From contig NZ_NEVS01000004.1 in assembly GCF_002261215.1 (NCBI RefSeq), positions 3,286,001 to 3,350,000 of the forward strand: DNA of 64,000 nucleotides, given 5' to 3'. Source of the DNA: Bordetella genomosp. 11 (GTDB lineage Bacteria; Pseudomonadota; Gammaproteobacteria; Burkholderiales; Burkholderiaceae_B). The notes below the pieces were generated by a model. That model had not been told where the DNA came from, did not search any database, and worked only from the letters and a program-made list of their open reading frames with translations. Below, piece by piece: positions 1 to 8,822 of the stretch (the first letter of the stretch is position 1; each line of letters opens with the position of its first letter). A program made the translations under genes and the position numbers.

Positions 1-1
1 G

Positions 2-1144
2 CGGCCGCTGATCCTGGCCGGGCGCGTATCGCGCGACGAAGGGGACTGGCACCGCCGCGTGGCGCTGGCGGAGCACTGCGGCGCCGCGGTCCTGACGGAC
101 TTCAAGGTAGGCGCGGCCTTTCCGACATGCCATCCGCTGCATCGCGCGGCGCCGGGCTACTTCATGGCCGAGGCCGGCCTGGCGGCACTGCGCGAAGCGG
201 ACGTCATCCTCAGCCTGGATTGGGTCGACCTGGCCGGCACGCTGCGCTCGGCATGGGGCGCCGATGCCGTACCGGCGCACGTCATCCAGGTATCGCTGGA
301 CCAGACATTGCACAACGGCTATGGCGGCGAACATCAAGGGCTGGCCGGAACCGATACCTATCTGATGTGCGATCCGGACGAGTTCAGCGGGCAGCTCCTG
401 GATGCGATGCGGGCGCTGGGCCGTCCGCGCATGGCGCCGCCGACGTCGACGGCACCGCATACCATGCCGCGCGACGGCGCCGGCGATCCCGGCGGTGCGG
501 ACGATGCCGCTTCGAATGACGGCGCGAACGACAGTATTCCCATGACGGTATTCGCCAGGACCATCAGCCGGCATCTGGAACGCCATGCGCCCGCGTGCCT
601 GATCCGCACCAACCTGGGCTGGCCGGGCGATGCGCATCCGTTTTCCCATCCGCTGGATTATCTGGGCTATGACGGCGGTGCCGGCGTCGGCTCGGGTCCG
701 GGCATGTCCGTCGGCGCGGCGTTGGCGCTGAAGGGCGGCCCCCGCCTGCCGGTCGCCGTGCTGGGTGACGGCGATTTCCTGATGGGGGTTACGGCGTTCT
801 GGACAGCGGTGCGCTATGACATCCCCTTGCTGGTGGTGGTGGCGAACAACCGGTCCTTCTTCAATGACGAAGTCCACCAGGAGAAAGTCGCCGTGGTTCG
901 GGGACGACCGGTAGAGAACAAATCGGTCGGACAGCGGCTTGAAACCCCGGAAATCGATATCGCGGCCATGGCGCGCGCGCAGGGCGCCTGGGCCCGGGGA
1001 GCCGTGCGCACCCGGGACGAACTCGAACAGGCCCTGGCTGAAGCGATTGCGGCGGTGCGGGCCGGCAAGGTCGCCGTCCTGGATGTACGGGTCGGACGCG
1101 AATATGCGCCGGCGATGGCGAAGGCGTTGACCCGTGGCGATTAG
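2..1144 (+). CDS. Thiamine diphosphate-dependent enzyme, C-terminal part (5' end outside window)
   Basis: This is the C-terminal two thirds of an acetolactate-synthase-like ThDP enzyme. The reading frame is open from base 2, so the start lies upstream of the window. The visible part begins inside the central domain (PLILAGRVSRDE). The C-terminal ThDP/Mg site is clear: GDGDFLMG, then NN about 26 residues later, the GDG-X25-NN pattern. Members carry out decarboxylation or carboligation of 2-oxo acids (acetolactate synthase, benzoylformate decarboxylase, oxalyl-CoA decarboxylase types); the substrate cannot be told here. Between the two domains lies a low-complexity Pro/Ala/Gly/Asp linker of about 35 residues, longer than usual. 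The next gene is convergent. Confidence 0.8.
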   Translation, partial: RPLILAGRVSRDEGDWHRRVALAEHCGAAVLTDFKVGAAFPTCHPLHRAAPGYFMAEAGLAALREADVILSLDWVDLAGTLRSAWGADAVPAHVIQVSLDQTLHNGYGGEHQGLAGTDTYLMCDPDEFSGQLLDAMRALGRPRMAPPTSTAPHTMPRDGAGDPGGADDAASNDGANDSIPMTVFARTISRHLERHAPACLIRTNLGWPGDAHPFSHPLDYLGYDGGAGVGSGPGMSVGAALALKGGPRLPVAVLGDGDFLMGVTAFWTAVRYDIPLLVVVANNRSFFNDEVHQEKVAVVRGRPVENKSVGQRLETPEIDIAAMARAQGAWARGAVRTRDELEQALAEAIAAVRAGKVAVLDVRVGREYAPAMAKALTRGD

Positions 1145-1223
1145 GATGGGGCGCGGCTTGCGGACGCGCCGCCTTCATCCGGGAAAAGCGAGGCATGGCG
1201 CCCTTTCCCGCCGCGCGGCGTGA

Positions 1224-2528
1224 TCACGAAGGCCCGATATAACGGGCCCGCGGCCGCACAAGAAATCCCGCCAATCGCTGCTCCAGCGCATGCGCCACCC
1301 ACCCTGCCGCGCGGCCGACGGACATCAGCGCCCCGGGCGCGCCCGGCGGCGCCGCCAGCACGGCGCACAGGACCGCCAGGGCCATGGGCAAGTTGGCTCT
1401 CAATCCGAGTTCCTCCTGCGCCCGATCCACGCAGCGGAGCGCCGTCTTGCCGCGCGCCGCCACCGGGTTGATCTCGCGCGCGAGTTCCAGCAGCAGCGTG
1501 GCACGGGGATCGCCATCGGGATAGAGCGGATGCCCGTAGCCCGGCACCGGGCTTTTGCGCGCCAGCAACCCCTTCAGATGGTCCAGGTAAGCCTCCGGCG
1601 TCTTCGATTGCGCCAAGGCCGCCTCCGCCTGCTCGCATCCCAAGCCCGTCAGCATGCCCTCGAATGCCCCCAGCGCCGTGGTCACGCAAGAGAATAAATC
1701 GGCCCCGGCGGAGGCCGCGATGCGGGCCGCGAAGGTGGCCGGCGCCAGTTCGTTATCGGCGCTGAGGATCAGCGCCGCATCCAAGATGCGCAGATGCGCG
1801 GGCGCCGTCTTGATGCCCAGCTTGTCCGCCAGCACCGCGGCAATGGACTGCGGCGCGTCGTTCAGCACATAAGCGGGTTTCGCGGCCAGCAACCCCGTCG
1901 CCGCCGCCATGGCCTGCGTCAGCTGGCGTGCCGCCAGCGTCGGCGCGCCCAGCGTCAGCTCGGGATTGCGGCCCAGGCTGGCCGCGTAGGCCTCCACCGC
2001 GACCGACAGCAGGCGGCGCGAGTGATTGCGCGCCGCGACCTGCGCAATACCGTCGGCCAGGGCCTGGAAGCCCGCTCCCGGACGCGCCGGCTGCCACACG
2101 ACCGGCGCATCGGGCAGCACCCCATTCCACAACAGCTCGGTGCATTCCTCGAACGAACGATGGCCATGCACCAGGTCGGCCGCCGACTTGCCCCGATAGC
2201 GCGGGCCATCCGGGCCGATGGCGGTGATCGATGTCTGCATCACGGCGTTGCCGCCCCAGCGGATCATGCGTTCGCCGCTGGCGCCCGCCGTCGATCTTCC
2301 CCGGCCGCGCGCGCCCAGGGCGTCCAGGTCTTCCACGTAGTACAGGTTGCCCCTGCCGCCCACGGCCGGAACGACGCGTATCCAGCCACGGCTGACGTAG
2401 GCGTAGAGGGTCTGCATCTTGATGCCCAGGCGTTCGATTGCCGTACGGGCGTCGACCAGCGTACCGGCCTGGCCGGGCGCGTGGTCCTGGGGGCCGGATG
2501 CGGCAGCCTTGCTGCGGGTTTTTGCCAT
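1224..2528 (-). CDS. Citrate synthase-family protein with N-terminal helix-turn-helix
   Basis: 434 residues. Residues about 28-75 resemble a MerR/excisionase-type winged helix (AIERLGIKMQTLYAYVSRG, then a 'wing' ending YYVEDLDAL). The rest is a short type citrate synthase fold: an N-terminal strand region, a long helical middle and the family segment VPGYGHPLYPDGDPR, which carries the conserved GxGHPxY...DPR active-site stretch. Such proteins condense acetyl-CoA or propionyl-CoA with a 2-oxo acid, or have become sensors. The ATG start has a CGGAG ribosome site. The gene is divergent from the Bug-CMD-OCD operon, and a perfect inverted repeat lies between the two. Fusion of a DNA-binding domain to a metabolic fold suggests, by inference, a metabolite-responsive regulator or a moonlighting enzyme. 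Confidence 0.8.
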   Translation of the reverse strand: MAKTRSKAAASGPQDHAPGQAGTLVDARTAIERLGIKMQTLYAYVSRGWIRVVPAVGGRGNLYYVEDLDALGARGRGRSTAGASGERMIRWGGNAVMQTSITAIGPDGPRYRGKSAADLVHGHRSFEECTELLWNGVLPDAPVVWQPARPGAGFQALADGIAQVAARNHSRRLLSVAVEAYAASLGRNPELTLGAPTLAARQLTQAMAAATGLLAAKPAYVLNDAPQSIAAVLADKLGIKTAPAHLRILDAALILSADNELAPATFAARIAASAGADLFSCVTTALGAFEGMLTGLGCEQAEAALAQSKTPEAYLDHLKGLLARKSPVPGYGHPLYPDGDPRATLLLELAREINPVAARGKTALRCVDRAQEELGLRANLPMALAVLCAVLAAPPGAPGALMSVGRAAGWVAHALEQRLAGFLVRPRARYIGPS

Positions 2529-2576
2529 GCGGCGGCTCCGGTATGTACGAGAAGGCAGAGGCTGCCGGTTGAAGTT

Positions 2577-2595
2577 GATTGATTGTAAATCAATC
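2577..2595. promoter_or_regulatory. Perfect inverted repeat, candidate operator
   Basis: GATTGATT-GTA-AATCAATC is a perfect 8-bp inverted repeat with a 3-bp spacer. It lies 49 bp upstream of the HTH-citrate synthase gene and 72 bp upstream of the divergent Bug gene, inside a short AT-rich stretch. A further ATTGATTTGAAT half-site follows at about 2605-2616. Position and symmetry suit binding of a dimeric regulator that controls both directions. The HTH-citrate synthase itself is the nearest candidate. Confidence 0.5.
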
Positions 2596-2666
2596 TATAC
2601 ATACATTGATTTGAATTCTACGATGACGGCGCAGTATCAGAAAATCAATAACCCCTGGAGACAAGC

Positions 2667-3656
2667 ATGTTCAACCGCCACGCCCTCGCGTCGAAGCCCG
2701 GCCGCTGGAGCGCCGCGCTGGCCTTGATGGTGGCCCTGGCCGGCACCTGCCACGCCGCTTATCCCGAGCATCCCGTCACGCTGGTATCCGCCTTTCCCCC
2801 CGGCGGCAGCACGGACGTGATCGGTCGCATGCTGTCGCCCAAGCTGGGCGAGATCTTCAAGCAGACCTTCATCGTCGAAAACCGGGCCGGCGCGTCCGGC
2901 AACATCGCCAGCGAATATGTCGTGCGATCCGCGCCCACCGGCGAGGTCATCCTGATCGGCAACAACACCATGACCGTCAACGCGGCACTGGGCGTCAAGC
3001 AGAACTTCGACTTGCTGAAGGACCTGACCCCCATCGCCGCGATCGCCGAAACGCCCGTGGCCCTGGCGGTCAATAGCAAACTGCCGGTCCATAGCGTGCA
3101 GGAGCTGATCGCCTACGGCAAGGCGCATCCCGGCACACTCAGCTTTTCATCCTGCGGCACCGGCACCGCGCAGCATTTCGCGGGTGTCGAATTCGCGCAT
3201 CGCGCCGGCATCGACATGGTCCACGTCCCCTACAAGGGCTGCGCGCCGGCGCTTACCGACGGCCTGGGCGGACAGGTGCCCGTGATGTTCAACGCCATCT
3301 CGAACATCGATCCGCAGCTCAAGAGCGGCAAGATCCGCCTGCTTGCCGTGGCGACGCGCAATCGCGTTCCCTTCCATCCCGACGTACCGGCCATCGCCGA
3401 AATGCCGGGTTTCCAGGATTACGACTTCGCCGTGTGGCTGGGCTTCTTCGTCACCGCCAAGACGCCTCAACCCATCGTCGACAAGCTGCGCACCGAGATC
3501 CTGGCGCTGGCGCGCGGCAAGGAAACCCGCGATGCCCTGGCCCAGCGCCTGTTCGTGCCCATGGATATGGACGGCCCGCAATTGAAGCAGCAGATCGCCC
3601 AGGAGCTGGTGAAATGGAAGAAGCTCGCGGACGAATACCACATCACCATCGATTGA
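2667..3656 (+). CDS. Bug-family tripartite tricarboxylate transporter receptor
   Basis: 329 residues. A signal peptide is followed by mature AYPEHPVTLVSAFPPGGSTD, the typical first strand and ligand loop of Bug (TctC-like) periplasmic binding proteins. The family pattern continues with VENRAGASGNIASEYV and VPYKGCAPALTDGLGG. These proteins bind carboxylates, amides or other small acids in the periplasm and deliver them to TctAB-type membrane partners, none of which is encoded in this window. The start has a GGAG ribosome site. It is the first gene of a five-gene operon of small-molecule enzymes, so its ligand is probably the substrate of that pathway. Confidence 0.92.
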   Translation: MFNRHALASKPGRWSAALALMVALAGTCHAAYPEHPVTLVSAFPPGGSTDVIGRMLSPKLGEIFKQTFIVENRAGASGNIASEYVVRSAPTGEVILIGNNTMTVNAALGVKQNFDLLKDLTPIAAIAETPVALAVNSKLPVHSVQELIAYGKAHPGTLSFSSCGTGTAQHFAGVEFAHRAGIDMVHVPYKGCAPALTDGLGGQVPVMFNAISNIDPQLKSGKIRLLAVATRNRVPFHPDVPAIAEMPGFQDYDFAVWLGFFVTAKTPQPIVDKLRTEILALARGKETRDALAQRLFVPMDMDGPQLKQQIAQELVKWKKLADEYHITID

Positions 3657-3705
3657 CGTTACCGGGCCGGTCCACGGCCGCACACCGGCGCGGCCGGCCC
3701 TTGCC

Positions 3706-4332
3706 ATGCTGTATCCAACCCTATCGAGCACATCGATGAGCGCATCGATCCCCCGCCTGCAACTCGACGATATGCCGCCGGACCTGGCCGACTACCTGGC
3801 GCCGCGCGTGCGCCGGCTGGGCTACCTGGGCGAACTGTTCCAGGTCGGCGCCCATGCGCCCGACGTGCTGTTGACCTTCATGCAATTCACCGAGGCGCTG
3901 AAGAACGCCTTGCCCGACAGATTGGCGGAAACCGCCGTCCTGACGACGGCCACGCTGATGGAAAACACCTACGAGCGCAACCAGCACGAACGGCTATGCG
4001 TGCGCCTGGGTTTCGGGCGGGAATGGATAGGCCAGGTCGAACGGCTGGAGCCGGCCCTCGCCGGCCATATGTCGGAAGCCGAGCGCGCGGTACAGGCCTA
4101 CGTCATGGCCGCGCTCGCCACGCGCGGCCTGCGGGCACAGGCCGAGTTCGACCGCCTGGCCGCGCTGCTGCCGCCCGCCCAGGCCGTGGCGGTAGCCATG
4201 CTGGTCGGCCGCTACGTCACGCATGCCCTGATCGTGAACACCTTCGGCCTTATGCCGCCCGTGCCGTCCATCTGGGAGGATGGCTTCGGCCTGCCCGCGC
4301 AGGACGCCATACCCGGCACGCTTTCGCAATAA
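3706..4332 (+). CDS. Carboxymuconolactone decarboxylase-family protein
   Basis: About 198-208 residues of all-helical AhpD/CMD type. The core ETAVLTTATLMENTYERNQH matches the family helix (E...TA...N..YE...H). There is no CxxC pair, so it is unlikely to be a peroxidase of the AhpD kind and is closer to CMD-like lyases or hydrolases. Two starts are possible: ATG at 3706 or ATG at 3736 (MSASIPRL); neither has a strong ribosome site. It sits between the Bug receptor and the ornithine-cyclodeaminase-family gene and probably acts in the same pathway. The exact reaction is unknown. Confidence 0.65.
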   Translation: MLYPTLSSTSMSASIPRLQLDDMPPDLADYLAPRVRRLGYLGELFQVGAHAPDVLLTFMQFTEALKNALPDRLAETAVLTTATLMENTYERNQHERLCVRLGFGREWIGQVERLEPALAGHMSEAERAVQAYVMAALATRGLRAQAEFDRLAALLPPAQAVAVAMLVGRYVTHALIVNTFGLMPPVPSIWEDGFGLPAQDAIPGTLSQ

Positions 4333-4343
4333 CAGGAACGACG

Positions 4344-5351
4344 ATGAACGCAGAACCCGTCTGGATCACCGAATCGCAGGTTACCTCGCTGCTGACGCTG
4401 GCCGAAGCCATTCCCGCGCTCGAGGGCGGCCTGTGCCTGCACGCGCGCGGCGAGGCGGCCAGCATGCCGAAGACCATGCTCCAGTTCGGCCACAACAATC
4501 TGCATGCGCTGGGCGCCCGCCTGGGCGACTATGTCGGCACCAAGACGTGGGCGCATACCGAGGGCGGCACTTGCCCGCTGCTGTTGCTGTGGCATGCGGC
4601 GGACGGCCAATTGGCCGCCGTGATCGAAGCCTTCGCGCTGGGCAATCTGCGTACCGGCGGCACGACCGGCCTGGCTACCGACTGGCTGGCGCGCCCCGGC
4701 GCGCGGGTGCTGGCCATGGCCGGCACCGGCAAGCAGGCGCTGTCGCAAGTGGCCGCGGTGCTGGCGGTGCGCGATATCCACGAGGTGCGTGTCTACAGCC
4801 CCACCCCCGCCAGACGCGAGGAATTCGCCGCCCGCATCGAAAAGGAATTCGCCGATCGCGCGGTAGGCGCGCGGGCTTGCGCCAGCATGGCCGCGGCCTG
4901 CGACGGCGCCGACATCGTCACGCTGGCCACGCGCGCGCGCGAACCGTTCCTGGCGGCGGGCATGCTGGCGGCCGGAAGCCACCTGAATGCCATCGGCGCC
5001 ATCGCGCCGGACCGCGAAGAATTCCACCAGGATGTCTTCGACCGCGCCACCGTGGTGGCGGTGGACGATCCCTCCAGCGCGCGCACGCTGTCGCGTGAAT
5101 TTCGCACGCGCTACGGCGAGAACTGGAGCGGCGTGCAGACACTCTCCGACCGCATTCTGCGCGGCGAGCGCCGCCCCGGCGACGCCGACACGACCGTATT
5201 CAAGGCCATGGGCATGGGTATTTCCGATGTCGCCCTCGGCGCGGAAGTGCTGCGCCGCGCGCGGCAGCAGGGCATGGGCCGCCCCATGCCGGCCCCGGTA
5301 CGGAGCAAGCCCAGGTTCTTCGCGGCCGCGCCGGCCCCGCGGGCGAGCTGA
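4344..5351 (+). CDS. Ornithine cyclodeaminase / mu-crystallin family protein
   Basis: 335 residues from the ATG that follows AACAGGAACG; the open frame runs further upstream, but that part overlaps the preceding gene. Family hallmarks are RTGGTTGLATDWLARP, the dinucleotide-binding GTGKQALSQVAAV, and GSHLNAIGAIAPDREE. Members are NAD(P)-dependent: ornithine cyclodeaminase, alanine dehydrogenase, or imine/pyrroline-2-carboxylate reductases. In this operon, with a bicupin and a DapA-type lyase, an imine or oxo-acid reductase role is as likely as deamination of ornithine. It lies 11 bp after the CMD-family gene and is translationally close to the next gene. Confidence 0.85.
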   Translation: MNAEPVWITESQVTSLLTLAEAIPALEGGLCLHARGEAASMPKTMLQFGHNNLHALGARLGDYVGTKTWAHTEGGTCPLLLLWHAADGQLAAVIEAFALGNLRTGGTTGLATDWLARPGARVLAMAGTGKQALSQVAAVLAVRDIHEVRVYSPTPARREEFAARIEKEFADRAVGARACASMAAACDGADIVTLATRAREPFLAAGMLAAGSHLNAIGAIAPDREEFHQDVFDRATVVAVDDPSSARTLSREFRTRYGENWSGVQTLSDRILRGERRPGDADTTVFKAMGMGISDVALGAEVLRRARQQGMGRPMPAPVRSKPRFFAAAPAPRAS

Positions 5352-5397
5352 CTTCCCTTCCCCTTTTACGCATACCGATATCCACGGAGACCGCATC

Positions 5398-6519
5398 ATG
5401 AGCGAATACCATCGCGACTTTGCCCGCGTCAACGGCAGCTTCATCGACTGTGGCGGGCAACCCCCGGCCTCGCGCAATACGCAATGGGCGCCCATCGTCG
5501 TGACCAAAGAGGAAATCGACGCCGAGGTCCAGCGCCTGGCGTCCTTGCCGATGCCGCCGTCGGGCCGTCGCGAATCCCTGATCGTGCATCCCTCGGCGCG
5601 GGATTTCGCGCCCGGCATGGCGCCCGGAATCCAGGTGCGGCTGTCGGTGCTCAAGCCGGGCGAACGCACCGAACCGTTCCGGCACAACGCCACCGAAGTC
5701 AACTTCTGCATCGGAGGCCAGGGCGTGACCGAGGTGGGCGGCCAGCGCATCGCCTTCAGGCAGTACGACGTGTGGAACCACCCCAGCTACACGCACTACA
5801 GCCATTACAACGATGGCAAGGACCTGCAAGTGCGGCTGACGTACTCCAACGTGCCCCTGCTGCAGTTCATGGATATCTACGTCGCCGATGCGGCGGCGCC
5901 CCAGCCCGCCGGCACAACGGCAACGCCGGCCAGGGCGGCCGAGGACGACCCGCGCCGCCGCAACCCCTACGGCATGTTCCCCATCACGGACGACGGCGGC
6001 CTGCTGATGCCCTATGAAACGCTGATCAACCCTACCGCCGTGGAGTCGCGCCCCCTGCACTTTGCCTGGGACAAGGTGAAGCCGCAGCTGGACAAGCTGG
6101 AAGCACTGGGCAAGGAATACATCGGACGCCGCCTGTACATGTACTACAACCCGGCGACCGGACGCTTCAACGGCATCACACCGAATTTCTTCGCCACCAT
6201 GACGATCCGTCCGCCCAAGATCATCGATCGTCCGCATCGTCACGTGTCGGCCGCCATCAATTACTACTTCTCGGGCAGCGGCTACAGCAGCGTGGCCGGC
6301 AACCGCTATGAATGGAAGGCCGGCGACCTGATGCTGTCGGCGCCCGGCTGGGCGGTGCACAACCATGCTTCGTACGATGACTACGTGTACGAACTGACGG
6401 TGCAGGACCAGCCGCTGAATATCTATATGGAATCCCTGCTGTGGCAGGAAGACCTGCACCACCCCGCCGTGGTACTGGGCAAGCAGGAAGGATTCATGAC
6501 CAACCGCAAGGCGGCCTGA
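5398..6519 (+). CDS. Bicupin protein, gentisate-dioxygenase-like
   Basis: 373 residues with ATG preceded by CACGGAGACC. Two cupin domains are visible, at about residues 75-165 and 265-355. The second keeps a metal-site pattern: H280-R-H282, with H321 and H323 further on. The first has F94-R-H96 and E100, so the first histidine of the usual HxH is replaced by Phe. In gentisate 1,2-dioxygenases the N-terminal cupin normally carries the iron; here the C-terminal cupin looks like the metal site. A ring-cleaving or related dioxygenase role is an inference from the fold. Its operon partners are an OCD-family reductase and a DapA-type aldolase. Confidence 0.75.
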   Translation: MSEYHRDFARVNGSFIDCGGQPPASRNTQWAPIVVTKEEIDAEVQRLASLPMPPSGRRESLIVHPSARDFAPGMAPGIQVRLSVLKPGERTEPFRHNATEVNFCIGGQGVTEVGGQRIAFRQYDVWNHPSYTHYSHYNDGKDLQVRLTYSNVPLLQFMDIYVADAAAPQPAGTTATPARAAEDDPRRRNPYGMFPITDDGGLLMPYETLINPTAVESRPLHFAWDKVKPQLDKLEALGKEYIGRRLYMYYNPATGRFNGITPNFFATMTIRPPKIIDRPHRHVSAAINYYFSGSGYSSVAGNRYEWKAGDLMLSAPGWAVHNHASYDDYVYELTVQDQPLNIYMESLLWQEDLHHPAVVLGKQEGFMTNRKAA

Positions 6520-6536
6520 CGCGCCCGGAGCACCGA

Positions 6537-7442
6537 ATGATCAATCTGCAGAAGGACACCCTGCGCGGGTCCATTCCCCCCATCGTGACGCCTTTCCGGG
6601 ATGGCAAGGTGGATTACGACCGGCTGGCCGCCCTGATCGATTTCCAGGCCAGGAACGGGACGCACGGCGTCCTCATCAACGGCACGACATCCGAGCCCTC
6701 GACGCTGACGGTGCAGGAACGCAACCAGGCGGTCAGCGTCGCGGTGGAAGCGGCGCGCGGACGCCTGCAGGTGGTCGCCGCCACCGGGTCGCAGTCGCAT
6801 GCGGAAAGCGTGGCCCTGAGCGAACATGCCGCCAGGGCCGGCGCGGACGCGCTATTGCTGGTGACGCCCTACTATGTGCGGCCGCCGCAACGCGGCGTGG
6901 CGGCCTATTTCATCGATATCGGCCAGCGCGTCGACATCCCGCTGATGATGTATCACATCCCCGGACGCACGGCCTTCAAGACCGACCTGCGGACGCTGGA
7001 AGACATCGCGCAGGCGCTGCCGCATTTCGTCGGTATCAAGCACGCCGTGGACGATCACTCCTTCGTGACGGAAATGCTGCACCGCTTCGGCCCGGAGTTC
7101 CGCGTCTTTGTCGGGCTGGAGGAATTTACCTTTCCGATGATGTGCCTGGGCGCGGGCGGCACCATGAATGCCGTGGCCAACGTGGCCCCACGCGAGGTCG
7201 CCCAGCTGTGCGATCTGGTCCGCGCCGGACGTCTGGAAGCCGCGCGCGAACTGCACTACAAGTTGTTCGAGCTGATGAAAATGATCTTCTGGGACACTAA
7301 CCCGATCCCGCTGAAATACCTGATGAAGCGGCTGGGCCTGCTGGAACGCAACGAGCACCGCCTGCCCATGGTCCCCGCGACACCCGAACTGGAACGCCGC
7401 ATCGACACCCTGATCGATACCCTGGAGTTGAAAGCAGGCTAA
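6537..7442 (+). CDS. DapA/NAL-family class I aldolase or lyase
   Basis: 301 residues with a CGGAG ribosome site, 17 bp after the bicupin gene. It has the dihydrodipicolinate synthase/N-acetylneuraminate lyase fold. The Schiff-base lysine is K168 (FVGIKHA), the phosphate/carboxylate loop is NGTTSE (T50, T51), and the catalytic tyrosine and arginine sit in MMYHIPGRT (Y139, R144). The T-T pair and the Arg are as in DHDPS-like enzymes that use pyruvate-type substrates. A biosynthetic DapA is usually encoded elsewhere, so in this operon it more likely cleaves or forms a C-C bond in a catabolic intermediate. Last gene of the operon. Confidence 0.85.
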   Translation: MINLQKDTLRGSIPPIVTPFRDGKVDYDRLAALIDFQARNGTHGVLINGTTSEPSTLTVQERNQAVSVAVEAARGRLQVVAATGSQSHAESVALSEHAARAGADALLLVTPYYVRPPQRGVAAYFIDIGQRVDIPLMMYHIPGRTAFKTDLRTLEDIAQALPHFVGIKHAVDDHSFVTEMLHRFGPEFRVFVGLEEFTFPMMCLGAGGTMNAVANVAPREVAQLCDLVRAGRLEAARELHYKLFELMKMIFWDTNPIPLKYLMKRLGLLERNEHRLPMVPATPELERRIDTLIDTLELKAG

Positions 7443-7455
7443 GGCACGTGCCGGG

Positions 7456-8820
7456 TCAGGCAGTCGCGCCCAGGCGCGCGAGCTCGCCGGCATCGGCCAG
7501 CCCGGCCACTTGCCAGCACGCATCCGCCAGGCGTTGCGCCTGTTCGCGTTGCATCACCTCCGCGGCCAGGCCGTGGAACTTGTCCTCGAGATCGGCGTCG
7601 GTCATGGGCCGCGCCAGCGTGCCCAGCGCTTCGGGCACGTGCCGGTCCAGCTCGCGCCCGTCCTTCAGCACGATGCGCACGCGGCCTTCCAGCTTGCGCA
7701 TATGGGGATCCAGCGTCGTCGTCACCCGCTTGCGCAAAGCGATTACCCGCGGATCCAGCACGGATTGCGTACTGAACTGCGCTTCGCCGGCGGCGCCGTA
7801 CACCAGCGCTGCCGCCAGGGCGTGGTACACGCTGAACTTGCCTTCCAGCCCGGTGGCCGGCTCGGTCTTGGCGGTCAGCTCCAGTACCAGGGGCCCCACG
7901 GTGGCATGCACGGCTTCGATCTGCGACGGCTGCAGCGCATATTCCTTGCGCAGTTGCAGGCAGGCATCGATGACCGCATGCTGGACCAGGCCGCAGGCGA
8001 ACGGCTTGTACATATTGCGCATCAACTCGTACTGCCCGCCCAGGTTGCCGGTGATGACGTCGGGGTCGAAGCGGTCGGACATGACATGGCCGAAACCGCG
8101 CCTGGCCTCCAGCGCGCGCGTCGAGCTGGTATAGCCCTGGCGGGCCAGCAGCGCCGCGCCCAGTCCGTTCTGCGCCGCCTTGCCCGGATGCAGGCTTTTG
8201 CACATGCTGCCGAACATCTCGCGCAGGCCGGCGGATTGCGTGGCGGCAATGCCCAGCGCCCATGCCATGCGCTCCTCGTCCAGATCCAGCAGCTTGCCTG
8301 CCGCCGCCGCCGCACCGAACACGCCCGCCGTGCCGGTGATATGCCAGCCGCGGTCGTAGTGTTCAGGAAACACCGACAGGCCGATGCGGATTTCCGCCTC
8401 CACGCCCAGCGCATAGGCATGCACCAGGTCGCGGCCGCTGAACTTTCGCCATTCGCACAGCGCCAGCACGGCCGGCAGCACCGGCGCGCTGGGATGCACC
8501 GCGCGATAGTGCGTATCGTCGAAGTCCAGCACATGCGAGCTGATGCCGTTCAGCAGCGCCGCATGCAGGATATCGGCGCGGTCCGGCCGGCCCACGACCT
8601 GCGCCTGGGGCGCGCCGAAAAACGGGCGATACGCGTCCAGCGCTGCCTGCACGGTGGCGTGACGCGCCGCGCCCAGCGCGCAGCCGTACCAGTTGAGCAG
8701 GCCACGCGAGGCCTCGTGCACCACCTCGGCGGGCAGGTCCTCGTAGCGCGAGGCAGCCAGATAGCGGGCGAGGATGCGCGTGACTTCCTGTTGGCTGGGA
8801 GAAAGCGGAGAAGTGGTCAT
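7456..8820 (-). CDS. MmgE/PrpD-family protein
   Basis: 454 residues from ATG at 8820; a TTG two codons upstream is also possible. It belongs to the family of 2-methylcitrate dehydratase (PrpD), cis-aconitate decarboxylase and MmgE, seen in NWYGCALGAARHATVQAALD, HVLDFDDTHYRAVHPSAPV and GWHITGTAGVFGAAAAAGKL. Members dehydrate or decarboxylate tricarboxylic acids without an Fe-S cluster. It is immediately downstream of a Bug receptor with the reading frames almost touching, so both probably serve uptake and first-step metabolism of one carboxylic acid. No PrpB or PrpC gene is adjacent, so a full methylcitrate cycle is not supported here. Confidence 0.85.
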   Translation of the reverse strand: MTTSPLSPSQQEVTRILARYLAASRYEDLPAEVVHEASRGLLNWYGCALGAARHATVQAALDAYRPFFGAPQAQVVGRPDRADILHAALLNGISSHVLDFDDTHYRAVHPSAPVLPAVLALCEWRKFSGRDLVHAYALGVEAEIRIGLSVFPEHYDRGWHITGTAGVFGAAAAAGKLLDLDEERMAWALGIAATQSAGLREMFGSMCKSLHPGKAAQNGLGAALLARQGYTSSTRALEARRGFGHVMSDRFDPDVITGNLGGQYELMRNMYKPFACGLVQHAVIDACLQLRKEYALQPSQIEAVHATVGPLVLELTAKTEPATGLEGKFSVYHALAAALVYGAAGEAQFSTQSVLDPRVIALRKRVTTTLDPHMRKLEGRVRIVLKDGRELDRHVPEALGTLARPMTDADLEDKFHGLAAEVMQREQAQRLADACWQVAGLADAGELARLGATA

Positions 8821-8822
8821 GG

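Noticed and set aside
72..700. Low-complexity linker in the first gene as a possible frameshift
   Set aside because: The frame stays open and both flanking domains are in the same frame, so it is a linker, not a defect.
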